Part shown: one piece after another, positions 5,325 through 5,510 of the stretch
How the letters are laid out: every line of letters begins with the position of its first letter
How positions within the stretch are numbered: position 1 is the stretch's first letter
NCBI GenBank assembly: GCA_002394235.1
Contig: DGTF01000054.1
Location: 1-5,510 of the forward strand
DNA: 5,510 nt
Direction: 5' to 3'
DNA from: Eubacterium sp. UBA4343
Lineage (GTDB): Bacteria; Bacillota; Clostridia; Lachnospirales; Lachnospiraceae
Translations under genes and position numbers: made by a program
The notes under the pieces: generated by a model
The model's database searches: none
Told to the model about the DNA's origin: nothing
Seen by the model: the letters and a program-made list of their open reading frames with translations, nothing else

Positions 5325-5510
5325 GCTGTCGCAAGAGAAATGATTTTATCTACGGCAGGCAGTGAACATTGACAACTGAACAGTAAAACACATCCTCGAA
5401 AATTCAAATGAAGTTTTATTAAATTTTTGTTTGAACGATCGATGAGTATTCATGAATGTAACGTTCAAGTGAACGATATATGAAGTGATTACGATCCTTT
5501 AAAACAGTAA
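5325..5510 (+). ncRNA. Leader of a ribosomal RNA operon (16S just beyond the edge)
   Basis: This 186-base transcribed stretch has no usable reading frame. Two sites resemble the Firmicutes boxA antitermination motif (TTCTTTGAAAACT-like, often followed by AACA): TTGACAACTGAACAGTAAAA at 5369-5388 and GATCCTTTAAAACAGTAA at 5493-5510. The two share AACAGTAA. Between them lie TTGAACG (5431-5437) and CGTTCAA (5462-5468), which can form a hairpin, and a second TGAACGAT (5470-5477) that can compete for the same arm; these could belong to the 16S processing stem. The 16S sequence itself is not in the window, so identity rests on leader features only. A tRNA cluster is the main alternative. Confidence 0.65.

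Overview
The window looks like chromosomal DNA from a Gram-positive, low-to-mid GC anaerobe of the Clostridia, most likely Lachnospiraceae. The reasons are the near-consensus SD sequences (AGGAGG, GGAGGAGG), consensus sigma-A promoters, a clostridial SleB-type wall hydrolase carrying bacterial SH3 domains, and a birA / small conserved protein / dusB cluster that I associate with that family. This is inferred from protein style and gene order, not from a database search. All five protein genes are on the + strand, and none looks broken.

Layout. 1-250: AT-rich noncoding DNA whose left edge holds two copies of a 36-bp-period tandem repeat. 251-470: a perfect-consensus, extended -10 promoter followed by a leader of about 185 nt with strong, mutually exclusive hairpins; this is the best candidate for an unrecognised regulatory RNA in the window. 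471-1442: a secreted cell wall hydrolase with two SH3b repeats and a C-terminal SleB/Hydrolase_2 domain, closed by a strong intrinsic terminator (1494-1532). 1616-2620: ornithine carbamoyltransferase (argF). 2700-3506: a biotin-protein ligase of the short type without the DNA-binding domain. 3507-3738: a gap rich in repeats (12-bp perfect inverted repeat, 14-bp perfect tandem duplication, nested palindrome) with a candidate promoter. 3739-4077: a small conserved protein that resembles the DUF6145 group, overlapping by one base with 4077-5048, the tRNA-dihydrouridine synthase dusB. 5049-5510: no protein gene; a weak terminator, then an A/T-rich UP-like element, a strong promoter and the leader of what is very probably a ribosomal RNA operon, whose 16S gene would start just beyond the right edge.

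How the parts relate. The hydrolase is its own transcription unit with its own promoter, leader and terminator. argF and birA have no terminator between them and may be co-transcribed. The small protein and dusB are translationally coupled and probably share a promoter inside the repeat-rich gap. The functions are housekeeping: wall turnover, arginine metabolism, biotinylation of carboxylases, tRNA modification and rRNA synthesis. I found no CRISPR array, transposase, phage gene or defence system. The points of real interest are noncoding: the hydrolase leader RNA and the repeat-rich gap before the small protein.
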